NCBI GenBank assembly: GCA_903832105.1
Contig: CAILAO010000382.1
Span: forward strand, 1-6,066
DNA length: 6,066 nucleotides
Direction of reading: 5' to 3'
From: an uncultured Pseudomonadota bacterium
GTDB taxonomy: Bacteria; Bdellovibrionota_B; Oligoflexia; Oligoflexales; CAILAO01
Below are positions 1 through 6,045 of this stretch, piece by piece (the first letter of the stretch is position 1; each line of letters opens with the position of its first letter). The notes under the pieces are model-generated. The model was not told the origin of the DNA. It worked only from the letters and a program-made list of their open reading frames with translations, and did not search any database. The translations under genes and the position numbers were made by a program.

Positions 1-10
1 AGGTGAAAAT

Positions 11-100
11 ATGAGGCACATAAACGGCTTAGACTACCTGCGAGTCATCGCGTGCCTCCTGGTAGTAGCCCTGCACACGAACCCGTTTAATTACGAGTGA
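11..100 (+). pseudogene. N-terminal fragment of an acyltransferase-3 family membrane protein
   Basis: Seen: an ATG at 11, preceded by AGGTG at 1-5 with a 5-nt spacer, opens a 29-codon frame ending in TGA at 98-100. The translation starts MRHINGLDYLRVIACLLVV and continues ALHTNPF. This is the typical beginning of acyltransferase-3 (OafA/NolL-like) proteins: a short polar head, the LDYLR motif, and a first membrane helix ending near a conserved His (H22 here). Family members are usually about 330-380 residues with some ten membrane helices and O-acetylate sugars of surface polysaccharides, so over 90% is missing. Similarity fades after about F26 (position 88), where the antisense of the acyl carrier protein gene begins. 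Hand count gives about 57% G+C for positions 11-85 against about 37% for 101-200, consistent with a different source. It is either a recombination remnant or an assembly join. It cannot make a functional enzyme. Confidence 0.72.
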
Positions 101-265
101 ATGAGATATTGAGACGCCAAAAGTCTCGTCTATAAATGCTATAAAATTCAGTACAGCGATGGAATCCCAGCCTTCTATATCGCTCAGTTTAGAAGATAAA
201 GACAAATCGAGAGCGGGCTTTTCAAGGAGATTCTTGAAACTTGTTAAAAACTCGTTTCTATCCAT
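29..265 (-). pseudogene. Acyl carrier protein, 3' end replaced
   Basis: The first ~54 residues look like a stand-alone acyl carrier protein of the kind found in polysaccharide or secondary-metabolite loci. The motif EGWDSIAVLNFIAFIDETFG (residues ~31-50) contains the phosphopantetheine attachment serine (S35 in GWDSI) and the helix II that follows it. Carrier proteins normally run on for ~20-25 more residues with a third and fourth helix and a C..TV.DL-type ending. Here the frame instead reads into the reverse complement of an acyltransferase gene and ends with a basic, unrelated tail at 29. The start was set at ATG 263-265 because AGGGG (276-280) sits 10 nt upstream. A TTG at 286 also opens the frame but has no ribosome site. 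The serine could still be modified if the product folds, but loss of helices III-IV makes function doubtful. It may have carried an acyl or aminoacyl group for a sugar-modifying enzyme, but the partner is not visible. Confidence 0.7.
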
Positions 266-292
266 AATATCAATGCCCCTATTCAATGGAGA

Positions 293-403
293 TTAATCAA
301 GAAACCGATATGCGAATTCTATCAAGAGTGGGTCTTGATAGCTATAACAAAGAGAGAAAACTGGAACGATTGCGTCCATAATCGATACTAGATTGCTGTC
401 AAA
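293..403 (-). pseudogene. Possible C-terminal tail of an unidentified gene upstream of the carrier protein
   Basis: On the minus strand, an open frame ending in TAA at 293-295 encodes about 36 residues, including VSIMDAIVPVFSLCYSYQDP, up to about 403. It lies 27 nt ahead of the carrier-protein ATG on the same strand, which is normal operon spacing. The plus-strand transposase frame that overlaps the rest of this minus ORF makes transposase sense only from about 392. That is roughly where this tail would begin, so the two could be separate pieces joined there. I do not recognise the family. The minus-strand frame continues to 529, but that part is the shadow of the transposase fragment. The whole stretch could also be non-coding. 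Confidence 0.3.
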
Positions 404-613
404 AAAGGCGCCGAAAAAGCGTTCAATTATTGCAGCGATATCTTCGGTGCCAAGCATCCCAAAGCTTTCGAATGTTTGAGTAAAGATCGCGACGACCTTT
501 TGGTGATCCTGGATTTTCCTGCGGAACATTGGAAGCGCATCAGGACAAAAAAAACCATCGAGTCGATGTTTGCCACAATTCGACTTAGTACCCGCCGAAC
601 AAACTATAGGTAG
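392..613 (+). pseudogene. IS256-family (mutator-type) transposase fragment
   Basis: Seen: a plus-strand frame of about 73 codons between an in-frame TAG at 389-391 and a TAG at 611-613. It carries a run of IS256-family C-terminal landmarks in order: GAEKAF (~404-421), KHPKAFECLSKDRDDLL (~452-502), LDFPAEHWKRIRT (~509-547) and IESMFATIR (~557-583). In intact members the last region normally reads IRTTNPIES-FATVR-RT; here TTNP is replaced by KKT, a change in an otherwise highly conserved spot. IS256 transposases are about 400 residues, so only about one sixth remains. The N-terminal two thirds, including the first two catalytic aspartates, and the last ~60 residues are absent, and there is no ATG in a useful place. 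I see no terminal inverted repeats or target duplication around it. It is a dead relic, probably left by the insertion or recombination that broke up the left end of the locus. Confidence 0.82.
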
Positions 614-655
614 CGCAATGGATATATTGGATACTCTGCTGGAAATGAGATATTA

Positions 656-683
656 TTGAAAAACTCTTGAATCATTATTTGAT
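656..683 (+). promoter_or_regulatory. Weak sigma70-like promoter candidate for wbpB
   Basis: TTGAAA at 656-661 is followed after 16 nt by TTTGAT at 678-683 (4 of 6 matches to TATAAT), about 55 nt ahead of the wbpB start. In AT-rich DNA such pairs occur by chance, so this is only a candidate. A second TTGAAT at 667-672 with a poor partner at 690-695 is less likely. Confidence 0.2.
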
Positions 684-721
684 AGACGATACCTATGTAT
701 ATCATCGAACGGGAAGGGGTT

Positions 722-727
722 GGAGGT
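722..727 (+). promoter_or_regulatory. Ribosome binding site of wbpB
   Basis: GGAGGT lies 10 nt ahead of ATG 738-740 and selects that start over the in-frame TTG at 720, which would overlap the site itself and has no upstream signal at suitable distance other than a GAAGGGG directly touching it. Confidence 0.65.
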
Positions 728-737
728 CAACAAAAAC

Positions 738-1802
738 ATGAAAAAAATTCGATTCGCACTTGTCGGTTGTGGGCGCATTGCGCGGAAACACGCGGAAATT
801 CTTTCGAAACAGATTCCTGAAGCGATGCTTGTTGCTGTATGCGATATCATTCCGGAAAGAGCGAAAGCATATGGGGATAAATATGGGGTGCCTTATTTCA
901 CTGATATGCATCTGATGCTAGAAAATATGGAAAAACAAATCGATGTCATTAACATTCTGACGCCCAGCGGTTATCACTCCCAGCATGCGATTTCGCTCGC
1001 TAAGTATAAAAAGCATATTATTGTCGAAAAACCAATGGCTTTGACTCTTGAAGATGCGGATCAGATGATTCGAGTGTGTGATGAAATGCGCGTCAAGTTG
1101 TTTGTCGTGAAACAAAATCGGTTTAATTACCCGGTGCAAAAACTGCGTTCTGCGATTGAGCAGAATCGTTTTGGCAAACTCGTCATGGGGACTATACGAG
1201 TCAGATGGTGCCGTGATCAAAGTTATTATGCGCAAGATAGTTGGAGAGGAACCTGGAAGTATGATGGGGGTGTTTTGACAAATCAGGCTAGTCATCATAT
1301 CGATTTATTGGAATGGATGATGGGAGAGGTTGACACGGTTTTCGCAAAAACCGACACTAAGCTCGTGAACATCGAAACAGAAGATACCGGAATAGCTCTT
1401 TTGACATTTGCAAATGGCGCTTTTGGAATTATAGAAGCCACAACCGCGACTAGACCGAAGGATATTGAAGGATCAATCAGTGTTTTAGGAGAAAAAGGCA
1501 CAGTGGAAATTGGAGGGTTCGCGGTCAATGAGATGAAAATTTGGAATTTTAGTGATCAGCGCCCTGACGATGCGGAGGTTGTGCAGAAGTTTCGCCAAAA
1601 CCCGCCAGATGTATATGGATTCGGACATTTTGCGTATTTTAAAGACGTGATTGATTCTATACTTTTGGATAGGAAGGCATTGGTCGATGGACTTGAAGGC
1701 AGAAAATCCCTTGAGCTAATCACGGCGATCTATGAGTCAGCGGAAACAAACCAAGAGGTTCGACTGAGATTTAAACCTAGCCGTTGTAGACTAGGTCGTT
1801 AA
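738..1802 (+). CDS. wbpB: UDP-N-acetyl-glucosaminuronate 3-dehydrogenase (WbpB/WlbA type)
   Basis: Gfo/Idh/MocA-family NAD(P)-dependent oxidoreductase, 354 residues, full length for the family. Residues 4-15 (IRFALVGCGRIA) form the Rossmann nucleotide loop. The VEKPM motif at 96-100 carries the catalytic Lys (K98). The segment WRGTWKYDGGVLTNQASHHI (169-188) is characteristic of WlbA/WbpB enzymes and supplies the catalytic His (H186, from alignment with the family's usual D-x3-H position). The C-terminus ends VRLRFKPSRCRLGR, the usual ending of this subfamily, so the 3' end is intact. The known reaction oxidises C3 of UDP-GlcNAcA to a 3-keto sugar, which an aminotransferase (WbpE/WlbC) then aminates. 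The gene lies 22 nt ahead of an acetyltransferase gene that could act after amination. No wbpE is in the window. The assignment to the subfamily is strong; the exact substrate is inferred. Confidence 0.9.
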   Translation: MKKIRFALVGCGRIARKHAEILSKQIPEAMLVAVCDIIPERAKAYGDKYGVPYFTDMHLMLENMEKQIDVINILTPSGYHSQHAISLAKYKKHIIVEKPMALTLEDADQMIRVCDEMRVKLFVVKQNRFNYPVQKLRSAIEQNRFGKLVMGTIRVRWCRDQSYYAQDSWRGTWKYDGGVLTNQASHHIDLLEWMMGEVDTVFAKTDTKLVNIETEDTGIALLTFANGAFGIIEATTATRPKDIEGSISVLGEKGTVEIGGFAVNEMKIWNFSDQRPDDAEVVQKFRQNPPDVYGFGHFAYFKDVIDSILLDRKALVDGLEGRKSLELITAIYESAETNQEVRLRFKPSRCRLGR

Positions 1803-1824
1803 TTTTTAAAAAAGATGGGTCATT

Positions 1825-2442
1825 ATGGAAAAAAACTACGAAATATATCCTGACGTCGTATTCGGTGTGTCCCCTCAAATTGGTTCATATGTCATTATTG
1901 GTGTCCCTGCGAGTCACAGCAAAGATAGCGCTAAGGGTACGATCATTGGGAACAGGGCCAAAATTAGATCTCATACTGTCATTTACTCTCATAACATTAT
2001 CGGAGACGATTTTCAGACCGGACACCAAGTAATGATCAGGGAGAGTAATCAAATCGGGAACTCAGTTAGCGTCGGAACAGGTACAGTCATCGAACATCAT
2101 GTCGTGATTGGAAACAATGTCAGGATTCACTCGAAGGCATTTATCCCGGAGTTTACGACCATTGAAGACGGTGCGTGGATCGGGCCTAACGTTGTGATAA
2201 CAAACGCAAAATACCCTCTCTCGAAGGGGGTTAAAGAAAACCTGCAAGGAGCCCGGATTAAAAAAGGTGCCAAGGTAGGAGCCAATGCGACGCTTCTACC
2301 GGGAGTAACGATCGGCGAAAATAGTCTTGTTGGAGCTGGCTCAGTAGTCACAAAAGATGTTCCGCCAGGATCCGTCGTTGTCGGAAATCCCGCCAAGTTG
2401 ATTAATTCAGTGAAAAATCTTCCCTATGAAGGTACACAATGA
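1825..2442 (+). CDS. Left-handed beta-helix (hexapeptide repeat) sugar N- or O-acetyltransferase
   Basis: A 205-residue protein built almost wholly of hexapeptide repeats: IIGNRAKI (~40-47), QIGNSVSVGTGTVI (~76-89), VVIGNNVRI (~93-101), then GPNVVITNAKYPL (~120-132), a loop, KKGAKVGANATLLPGVTIGE (~147-166) and the closing GNPAKLI (~187-193) typical of acetyl-CoA-dependent nucleotide-sugar acetyltransferases, which are trimers in the cytoplasm. The GPxVxxTN-x2-(Y)P segment followed by a loop is shared with WbpD/WlbB, which N-acetylates the 3-amino group of UDP-GlcNAc3NA, and its position behind wbpB makes that its likely job. However, its N-terminal region does not look like the canonical WbpD start, so another amino sugar or hydroxyl acceptor is possible and no symbol is given. 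The ATG at 1825 follows wbpB by 22 nt with only a weak purine-rich site (GATGGG). Its last 19 nt overlap the end of the convergent glycosyltransferase gene. Confidence 0.85.
   Translation: MEKNYEIYPDVVFGVSPQIGSYVIIGVPASHSKDSAKGTIIGNRAKIRSHTVIYSHNIIGDDFQTGHQVMIRESNQIGNSVSVGTGTVIEHHVVIGNNVRIHSKAFIPEFTTIEDGAWIGPNVVITNAKYPLSKGVKENLQGARIKKGAKVGANATLLPGVTIGENSLVGAGSVVTKDVPPGSVVVGNPAKLINSVKNLPYEGTQ
2424..2442. other. Convergent overlap of two coding regions
   Basis: The plus-strand acetyltransferase (TGA 2440-2442) and the minus-strand glycosyltransferase (TAG 2424-2426 on the plus coordinates) share 19 nt at their 3' ends. No hairpin with a T-run is visible on either side, so transcripts of the two units probably read into each other. 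Confidence 0.8.
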
Positions 2443-3620
2443 GTTTCAAAAATGGAGAGGAATTTTCTTTCTTCAGTTTGCCAGCTAATTTCCGTTGCCG
2501 CTTTTTCAGCGCCTGCTTTCTTCGCTCTTATTTCATCCAATGATATCGATGCAATCATATTTAACAGAGCGTCCCTACCTTCGGGCATAACCCAACCGCA
2601 AGAATGTAATTCAGTTTCTTTTACAAGTTCAGGAAAATTAGGGACCAATACCGGGATCTTTGCCAGTAAATATTCGAAAAACTTGTTGGGAAGACAATAA
2701 TAGTAACTAAGACATGTATTCTCTACGGAAACGATCCCGATATCTGCGCTCATTGTATACTGCAGCAACTGATTGGGTGGAACCGCAGGATGAAAGTGAA
2801 TATTGTGATGCCGAGATGAATATTGCTTTATCATGTCAACCAACCCGCCAAAACCCATGAAAATCAAGTGACATTTAGGGTTGACATGACTAAATACATC
2901 TAAAAAAAATTCAATATTTCTTCCTTGATCCAGAAGGCCTTGTGCGACGAAAATAATATCATCCTTGTTTAGTGTGAAGATTTCACGAAATCCCAAAAAC
3001 GGAGCGGGATCGAGATTCCTGTTGAACGGAATATTTTGGGGAACATTTTTGATCACAAGAGGCCTTTTTATTTGGTACGTTTTCATATACCAATCAGCGA
3101 TTGAATCGCTAACGACCAATATATGATCGCAGTGCAAGACTAGCGACTTCTCGATTTTTTTTGCGAGCCATTTGCGAAATCCATAAAGGCCGTTTTTCTC
3201 AGTTTCAAGTTCATGTGCATCATAAATAATTCTGCTTTTAAAAAGAATCTTTGAAACGATCCCAAGGGGAAGAGATGACAAACTGTGAACTTGGACCACT
3301 TGTGGTTTTAGATGAATCAATTTAGCAAACGCGCGAAAAAGCCATTCTAGCTTGCCAGTGAGATCACCGAGCGCTCCTGGAAGCAAACTAAAACATTTCG
3401 ATGCAAGTCTGTAGATTTTTACTTGGTCTAAGATCACTTCTTCTTGCAATAATGACTTTTCCCAACGAGCTATCACTGCCAAGTGGTCGAATAAGTTCGC
3501 TTTTATAGTTGCGGAAAGCTCTTTTAATATCCTGGATTCATTGGTAAAAGTTGTCATGTAAATATGGACGCAGGTTCCTGATTTTGTCACATTGTCACTT
3601 TTCAGCGAGGGCTTATGCAT
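2424..3620 (-). CDS. GT4-like glycosyltransferase
   Basis: A 398-residue GT-B-fold glycosyltransferase of the GT4 type. N-terminal acceptor domain: a Rossmann-like start with VVQVHSLSSLPLG (~108-120) and IIYDAHELETEKNG (~131-144). C-terminal donor domain: IKNVP (~190-194), IIFVAQGLLDQGRNIE (~222-237), FMGFGG (~254-259), and SYYYCLPNKFFEYLLAKIPV (305-324), the E-containing donor-binding motif of the family (E316). It probably adds a sugar to the lipid-linked repeat unit at the cytoplasmic membrane; donor and linkage cannot be read from sequence. The start is ATG 3618-3620 because AAGGA (3628-3632) lies 7 nt upstream; a GTG at 3626 would sit nearly on that site. It overlaps the stop of wbpG by 8 nt (ATGCATAA), indicating translational coupling. 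It is the last gene of the minus-strand unit. Confidence 0.88.
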   Translation of the reverse strand: MHKPSLKSDNVTKSGTCVHIYMTTFTNESRILKELSATIKANLFDHLAVIARWEKSLLQEEVILDQVKIYRLASKCFSLLPGALGDLTGKLEWLFRAFAKLIHLKPQVVQVHSLSSLPLGIVSKILFKSRIIYDAHELETEKNGLYGFRKWLAKKIEKSLVLHCDHILVVSDSIADWYMKTYQIKRPLVIKNVPQNIPFNRNLDPAPFLGFREIFTLNKDDIIFVAQGLLDQGRNIEFFLDVFSHVNPKCHLIFMGFGGLVDMIKQYSSRHHNIHFHPAVPPNQLLQYTMSADIGIVSVENTCLSYYYCLPNKFFEYLLAKIPVLVPNFPELVKETELHSCGWVMPEGRDALLNMIASISLDEIRAKKAGAEKAATEISWQTEERKFLSIFETHCVPS

Positions 3621-4746
3621 GCCCACTTCCTTTTAAGATCTTTTTTAGGAGAGGCTTCAGGATAAAGAGTTTCCTATAAGACGGATATTCTGCGTGAGAG
3701 CGGTTAGGCGCTTTTATAAGTCTTTCAAACTCTTCCAGAGAAATGCCTAGTTTTTTAGATACATAAATTTTGTCTTCTTTTAGTTGAGTTGAATCGTAAA
3801 GAGGTTTTTTCATCTCAATAAGGGCCTCTTCGCGACTTAGCTGACCTGCTATGATCAGACTCGAAAGGTGTGCTTTCCTCTTATCGAAGCCAAACTTCGT
3901 AGGCAGATAGTATCTTTGAAAAAATTTTGTGAAAGTAGATTCACAGTGTTTTGCCTCATAAGGACGCCATCCCAACTTTTCTTGAAGCTCCCTCATAGCG
4001 TTTTCTTTATTGTAATCAATAAAATTGAGAGGTCTTACGACTTTTACATTTTTTGCAATTAAGATATGCCAGAATATTTTGAAAAATGAAATGGCGGGAT
4101 ATGTTCTCAGTTTTTTTGTTCCGAAGAGCTTATGAACAGCTTTTAAGTGTCTCAAATCAAAAGCTGGAAATCCCCAGGAGGACGGAAGAGTATTCTCTGA
4201 TGCAATATTTCCCCCGCTCAAAAGATATTTAATTTTTTTTTCTCTTAAAACTTTATAGACTGCTCCGACGAAAGCGTCGTCTTGCGGAATGTCTTGATTT
4301 GGTAGGCCGGCTTTCAGAAAAGCAAGCTGAAGATCTCGCATTTCCTCCCAATCAACAACATAAGTGTACAAATCAAAGTTCAACTTTTTGACGATATTTT
4401 CGATGTTTTTAACAGCAAGCTCTGAATTCCAACCAGCATCGACATGGACGCAGAGTGGACGTAAGCCAGTTTCTTTGGCAAGCAAGGCAACATATGAGCT
4501 GTCCACGCCTCCACTCAGACCAATGAGGCAATCGTATTCCTTATTTTTTCCTTCACGTTTAATAGTTTGGGTTAAATCATCAAGCTTCTTTTTTCCTTCT
4601 TCGCCGCGATACCAATGCTTAGAACGAAACAATTTGAAATCCTGGCAATAACTGCAGATTCCTTGATTGTTGAACGTAATCAGAGGGTCTGAGGTATCCA
4701 TTAAACAGGTTGAGCAAACAGTGGTCTGCTTTGAATAACTTTCCAT
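3613..4746 (-). CDS. wbpG: N-acetyl sugar amidotransferase (WbpG/PseA family)
   Basis: A 377-residue PP-loop ATPase. Residues 11-14 (CSTC) and 31-34 (CSYC) form a paired CxxC zinc-ribbon-like module at the N-terminus. LIGLSGGVDSSYV (74-86) is the SGGxDSS ATP-pyrophosphatase loop that adenylates the substrate carboxyl or amide. YLLSGGNIASEN (~174-185) is a second conserved segment. In P. aeruginosa, WbpG works with a HisH-like glutaminase and a HisF-like partner to turn an acetamido group of UDP-ManNAc3NAcA into an acetamidino group; PseA plays a comparable role for amidinated nonulosonic acids. Neither HisH nor HisF homologues are in the window. The start is ATG 4744-4746, preceded by GGGAG (4752-4756) at 5 nt; an in-frame TTG at 4758 lacks a site. 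It follows the upstream glycosyltransferase by 17 nt and overlaps the next gene by 8 nt. Confidence 0.9.
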   Translation of the reverse strand: MESYSKQTTVCSTCLMDTSDPLITFNNQGICSYCQDFKLFRSKHWYRGEEGKKKLDDLTQTIKREGKNKEYDCLIGLSGGVDSSYVALLAKETGLRPLCVHVDAGWNSELAVKNIENIVKKLNFDLYTYVVDWEEMRDLQLAFLKAGLPNQDIPQDDAFVGAVYKVLREKKIKYLLSGGNIASENTLPSSWGFPAFDLRHLKAVHKLFGTKKLRTYPAISFFKIFWHILIAKNVKVVRPLNFIDYNKENAMRELQEKLGWRPYEAKHCESTFTKFFQRYYLPTKFGFDKRKAHLSSLIIAGQLSREEALIEMKKPLYDSTQLKEDKIYVSKKLGISLEEFERLIKAPNRSHAEYPSYRKLFILKPLLKKILKGSGHA

Positions 4747-4763
4747 AGCATCTCCCAACGCTT

Positions 4764-5951
4764 CTAGTGAAGCCTCCCATCTCTTTTAAAAGACTCTGCA
4801 ATCTTCTCGATATAGTCAGCCATGGCTCCATAGACTTTATCAGCTCTGAACTCGTTCTCAAATAAACTACTTGCACGGCATCCCATGCTAGAAAGAACCT
4901 CTTTATTATTCGCTAGTTGCGTTAGCTGGTTATAGAAATCTTCTGGGTCGCCAGATCTAAAAGTAACTCCGACACCTTTATCCTTGAGAAGCGAAGCAAG
5001 TTTTCCCTGGAGGCTGCTTATAACAGGCAAACCAGCGGAGAAAGACTCGATAACCTTTGTCGGGATAGAAGCAAGAAAATCACGCCTATTCCGATAGGGC
5101 GCAAGGCTGATATGAGAAAGTCTCGCAAGAACGTAGCCCTCGGGAAAGCCAACCCATCCAGTAAAAAGGATGTTTGAACATCCTTCTGCCATTCGTTTGA
5201 AGTGTGAGAGTTGATCCCCCGCTCCTGCAAAAACAAATCGAACTTTTTCATTGCGTTCTTGAAACTGTCTTGCTCCTTTGATGACCGTTTCTAGATCAAA
5301 CTTGCTCGACATTGTTCCGATCATTGATACAACGATGTCATCGGAACTTTCTGTAATATCGAGATTTTTCCAATATGTTTTTGCTTTTAGAAGTTCTTCG
5401 TCGGAAGGCTTTTTAGACGTGTGTGCAAGCCAGAAATGCTGATCCCATTCTGAGGGTTCGCGATTTGATAGTCGCTGTCCCCAATGAATAAATTCTTTGG
5501 TTATTCCTGATAGAGCCGTGGCTTTTTTACAAGCCCGCTTTAAATACAAACGATAGGGAGTCATCGCTAAGGAAACAAACGGTTTAAGTATCGAAGGGCT
5601 CACGTCGATAAAAATATCGGGCCACATGTCACGCAAATCGAGAATAACAGGTGTTTTGTTGAGTTGTCCATAGGTGGTCGCGGAGTCGGCCAATTCCGGA
5701 GTCGGCATGCAGCAGAGAATGACGTCCGGAGACATTTTTTTTCGAATCTCCCTTTCGAAGACATGGGCAATTTGCCAATGATTCAGCAAACGACTAAGCG
5801 AGACATTTTTTTTGTAAGGAATCGGTGAGTGCATTAAAAAAAGGCGGTAGTTGGACTGAATATGAATTTCCTTGTTTGATTTGACATGAAAATTTTTATT
5901 GATATGATCAAAAGATGAAGTCCACCTGTTACCGCTTAATCCCAGTGACAT
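4764..5951 (-). CDS. GT4 glycosyltransferase (WbuB-like), N-terminus missing or frameshifted
   Basis: The open frame gives 395 residues. Family features are WTSSFDHINK (10-19), PIPYKKNVSLSR (~43-54), ILDLRDMWPDIF (103-114), IGTMSSKFDLETVI (~211-224), FAGAGD (241-246), ILFTGWV (261-267) and PTKVIESFSAGLPVISS (297-313), which holds the donor-binding Glu (E302). The donor half is complete. The WTSSFDH segment normally follows the second beta strand, about 35-40 residues into the protein and preceded by RGH-V-W. Here only nine residues precede it, so the first beta-alpha unit is absent from this frame. No ribosome site precedes ATG 5949-5951, and two in-frame stops (TAG, TAA) lie shortly upstream. 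It could be a pseudogene, a gene with a sequencing or real frameshift near 5962, or a recombination product. It would be the first gene of the minus-strand unit and likely adds a sugar or sugar phosphate at the membrane. Confidence 0.75.
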   Translation of the reverse strand: MSLGLSGNRWTSSFDHINKNFHVKSNKEIHIQSNYRLFLMHSPIPYKKNVSLSRLLNHWQIAHVFEREIRKKMSPDVILCCMPTPELADSATTYGQLNKTPVILDLRDMWPDIFIDVSPSILKPFVSLAMTPYRLYLKRACKKATALSGITKEFIHWGQRLSNREPSEWDQHFWLAHTSKKPSDEELLKAKTYWKNLDITESSDDIVVSMIGTMSSKFDLETVIKGARQFQERNEKVRFVFAGAGDQLSHFKRMAEGCSNILFTGWVGFPEGYVLARLSHISLAPYRNRRDFLASIPTKVIESFSAGLPVISSLQGKLASLLKDKGVGVTFRSGDPEDFYNQLTQLANNKEVLSSMGCRASSLFENEFRADKVYGAMADYIEKIAESFKRDGRLH

Positions 5952-6045
5952 AAATTTGCTAACTTCGTTTTATTCCTAATGGCACCCATGGCCGGAATTG
6001 ATACACGCGACAAGCCAAGATTCGGTTTTCCGATAACCTTGTCAT
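5952..6045 (-). pseudogene. Possible out-of-frame N-terminus of the rightmost glycosyltransferase
   Basis: On the minus strand, a frame open from the window edge, with an ATG at 6043-6045, reads ...NRILACRVYQF then RPWVPLGIKRS before TAG at 5959-5961. Removing one base in the AGTTAGC at 5959-5965 would join it to the glycosyltransferase frame as PLGIKRSSKFMSLGLSGNRW. In related GT4 proteins a P-L-rich turn, a basic pair and a helix precede the W-W-TS-FDH strand in that order, so the match is suggestive. Several residues expected before WTSS would still be missing. There is no clear ribosome site at the ATG. It may equally be non-coding. Confidence 0.33.

Larger units (their letters stand above)
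614..737. other. Non-coding leader between the transposase relic and wbpB
   Basis: AT-rich stretch with no convincing reading frame on either strand. It joins the relic's stop codon to the ribosome site of wbpB and is the only place a promoter for the plus-strand unit could lie unless transcription enters from the left. A weak sigma70-like pair is listed separately. I see no strong hairpin, riboswitch or terminator in it. Confidence 0.5.

Noticed and set aside
293..529. 78-residue minus-strand ORF as a complete gene
   Set aside because: Most of it (about 404-529) lies antisense to the transposase fragment, whose conserved motifs show the plus strand is the real coding strand. Only the tail nearest the stop might belong to a gene. 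No ribosome site supports the start.
653..911. Two minus-strand ORFs across the start of wbpB
   Set aside because: They are antisense to the well-conserved nucleotide-binding region of wbpB and resemble no family.
918..1528. Minus-strand ORFs of 126 and 77 codons inside wbpB
   Set aside because: Complementary frames of a full-length conserved enzyme; low-complexity composition and no ribosome sites.
2062..2396. Minus-strand ORFs inside the acetyltransferase
   Set aside because: The proline, threonine and alanine-rich translation is what the reverse of hexapeptide repeats gives. Internal hexapeptide DNA similarity is protein-driven and not a DNA repeat.
6019..6034. Small inverted repeat (TCGG-TTTT-CCGA) as a terminator
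   Set aside because: The stem is only 4 bp, there is no T-run after it, and it lies where a coding start is expected.
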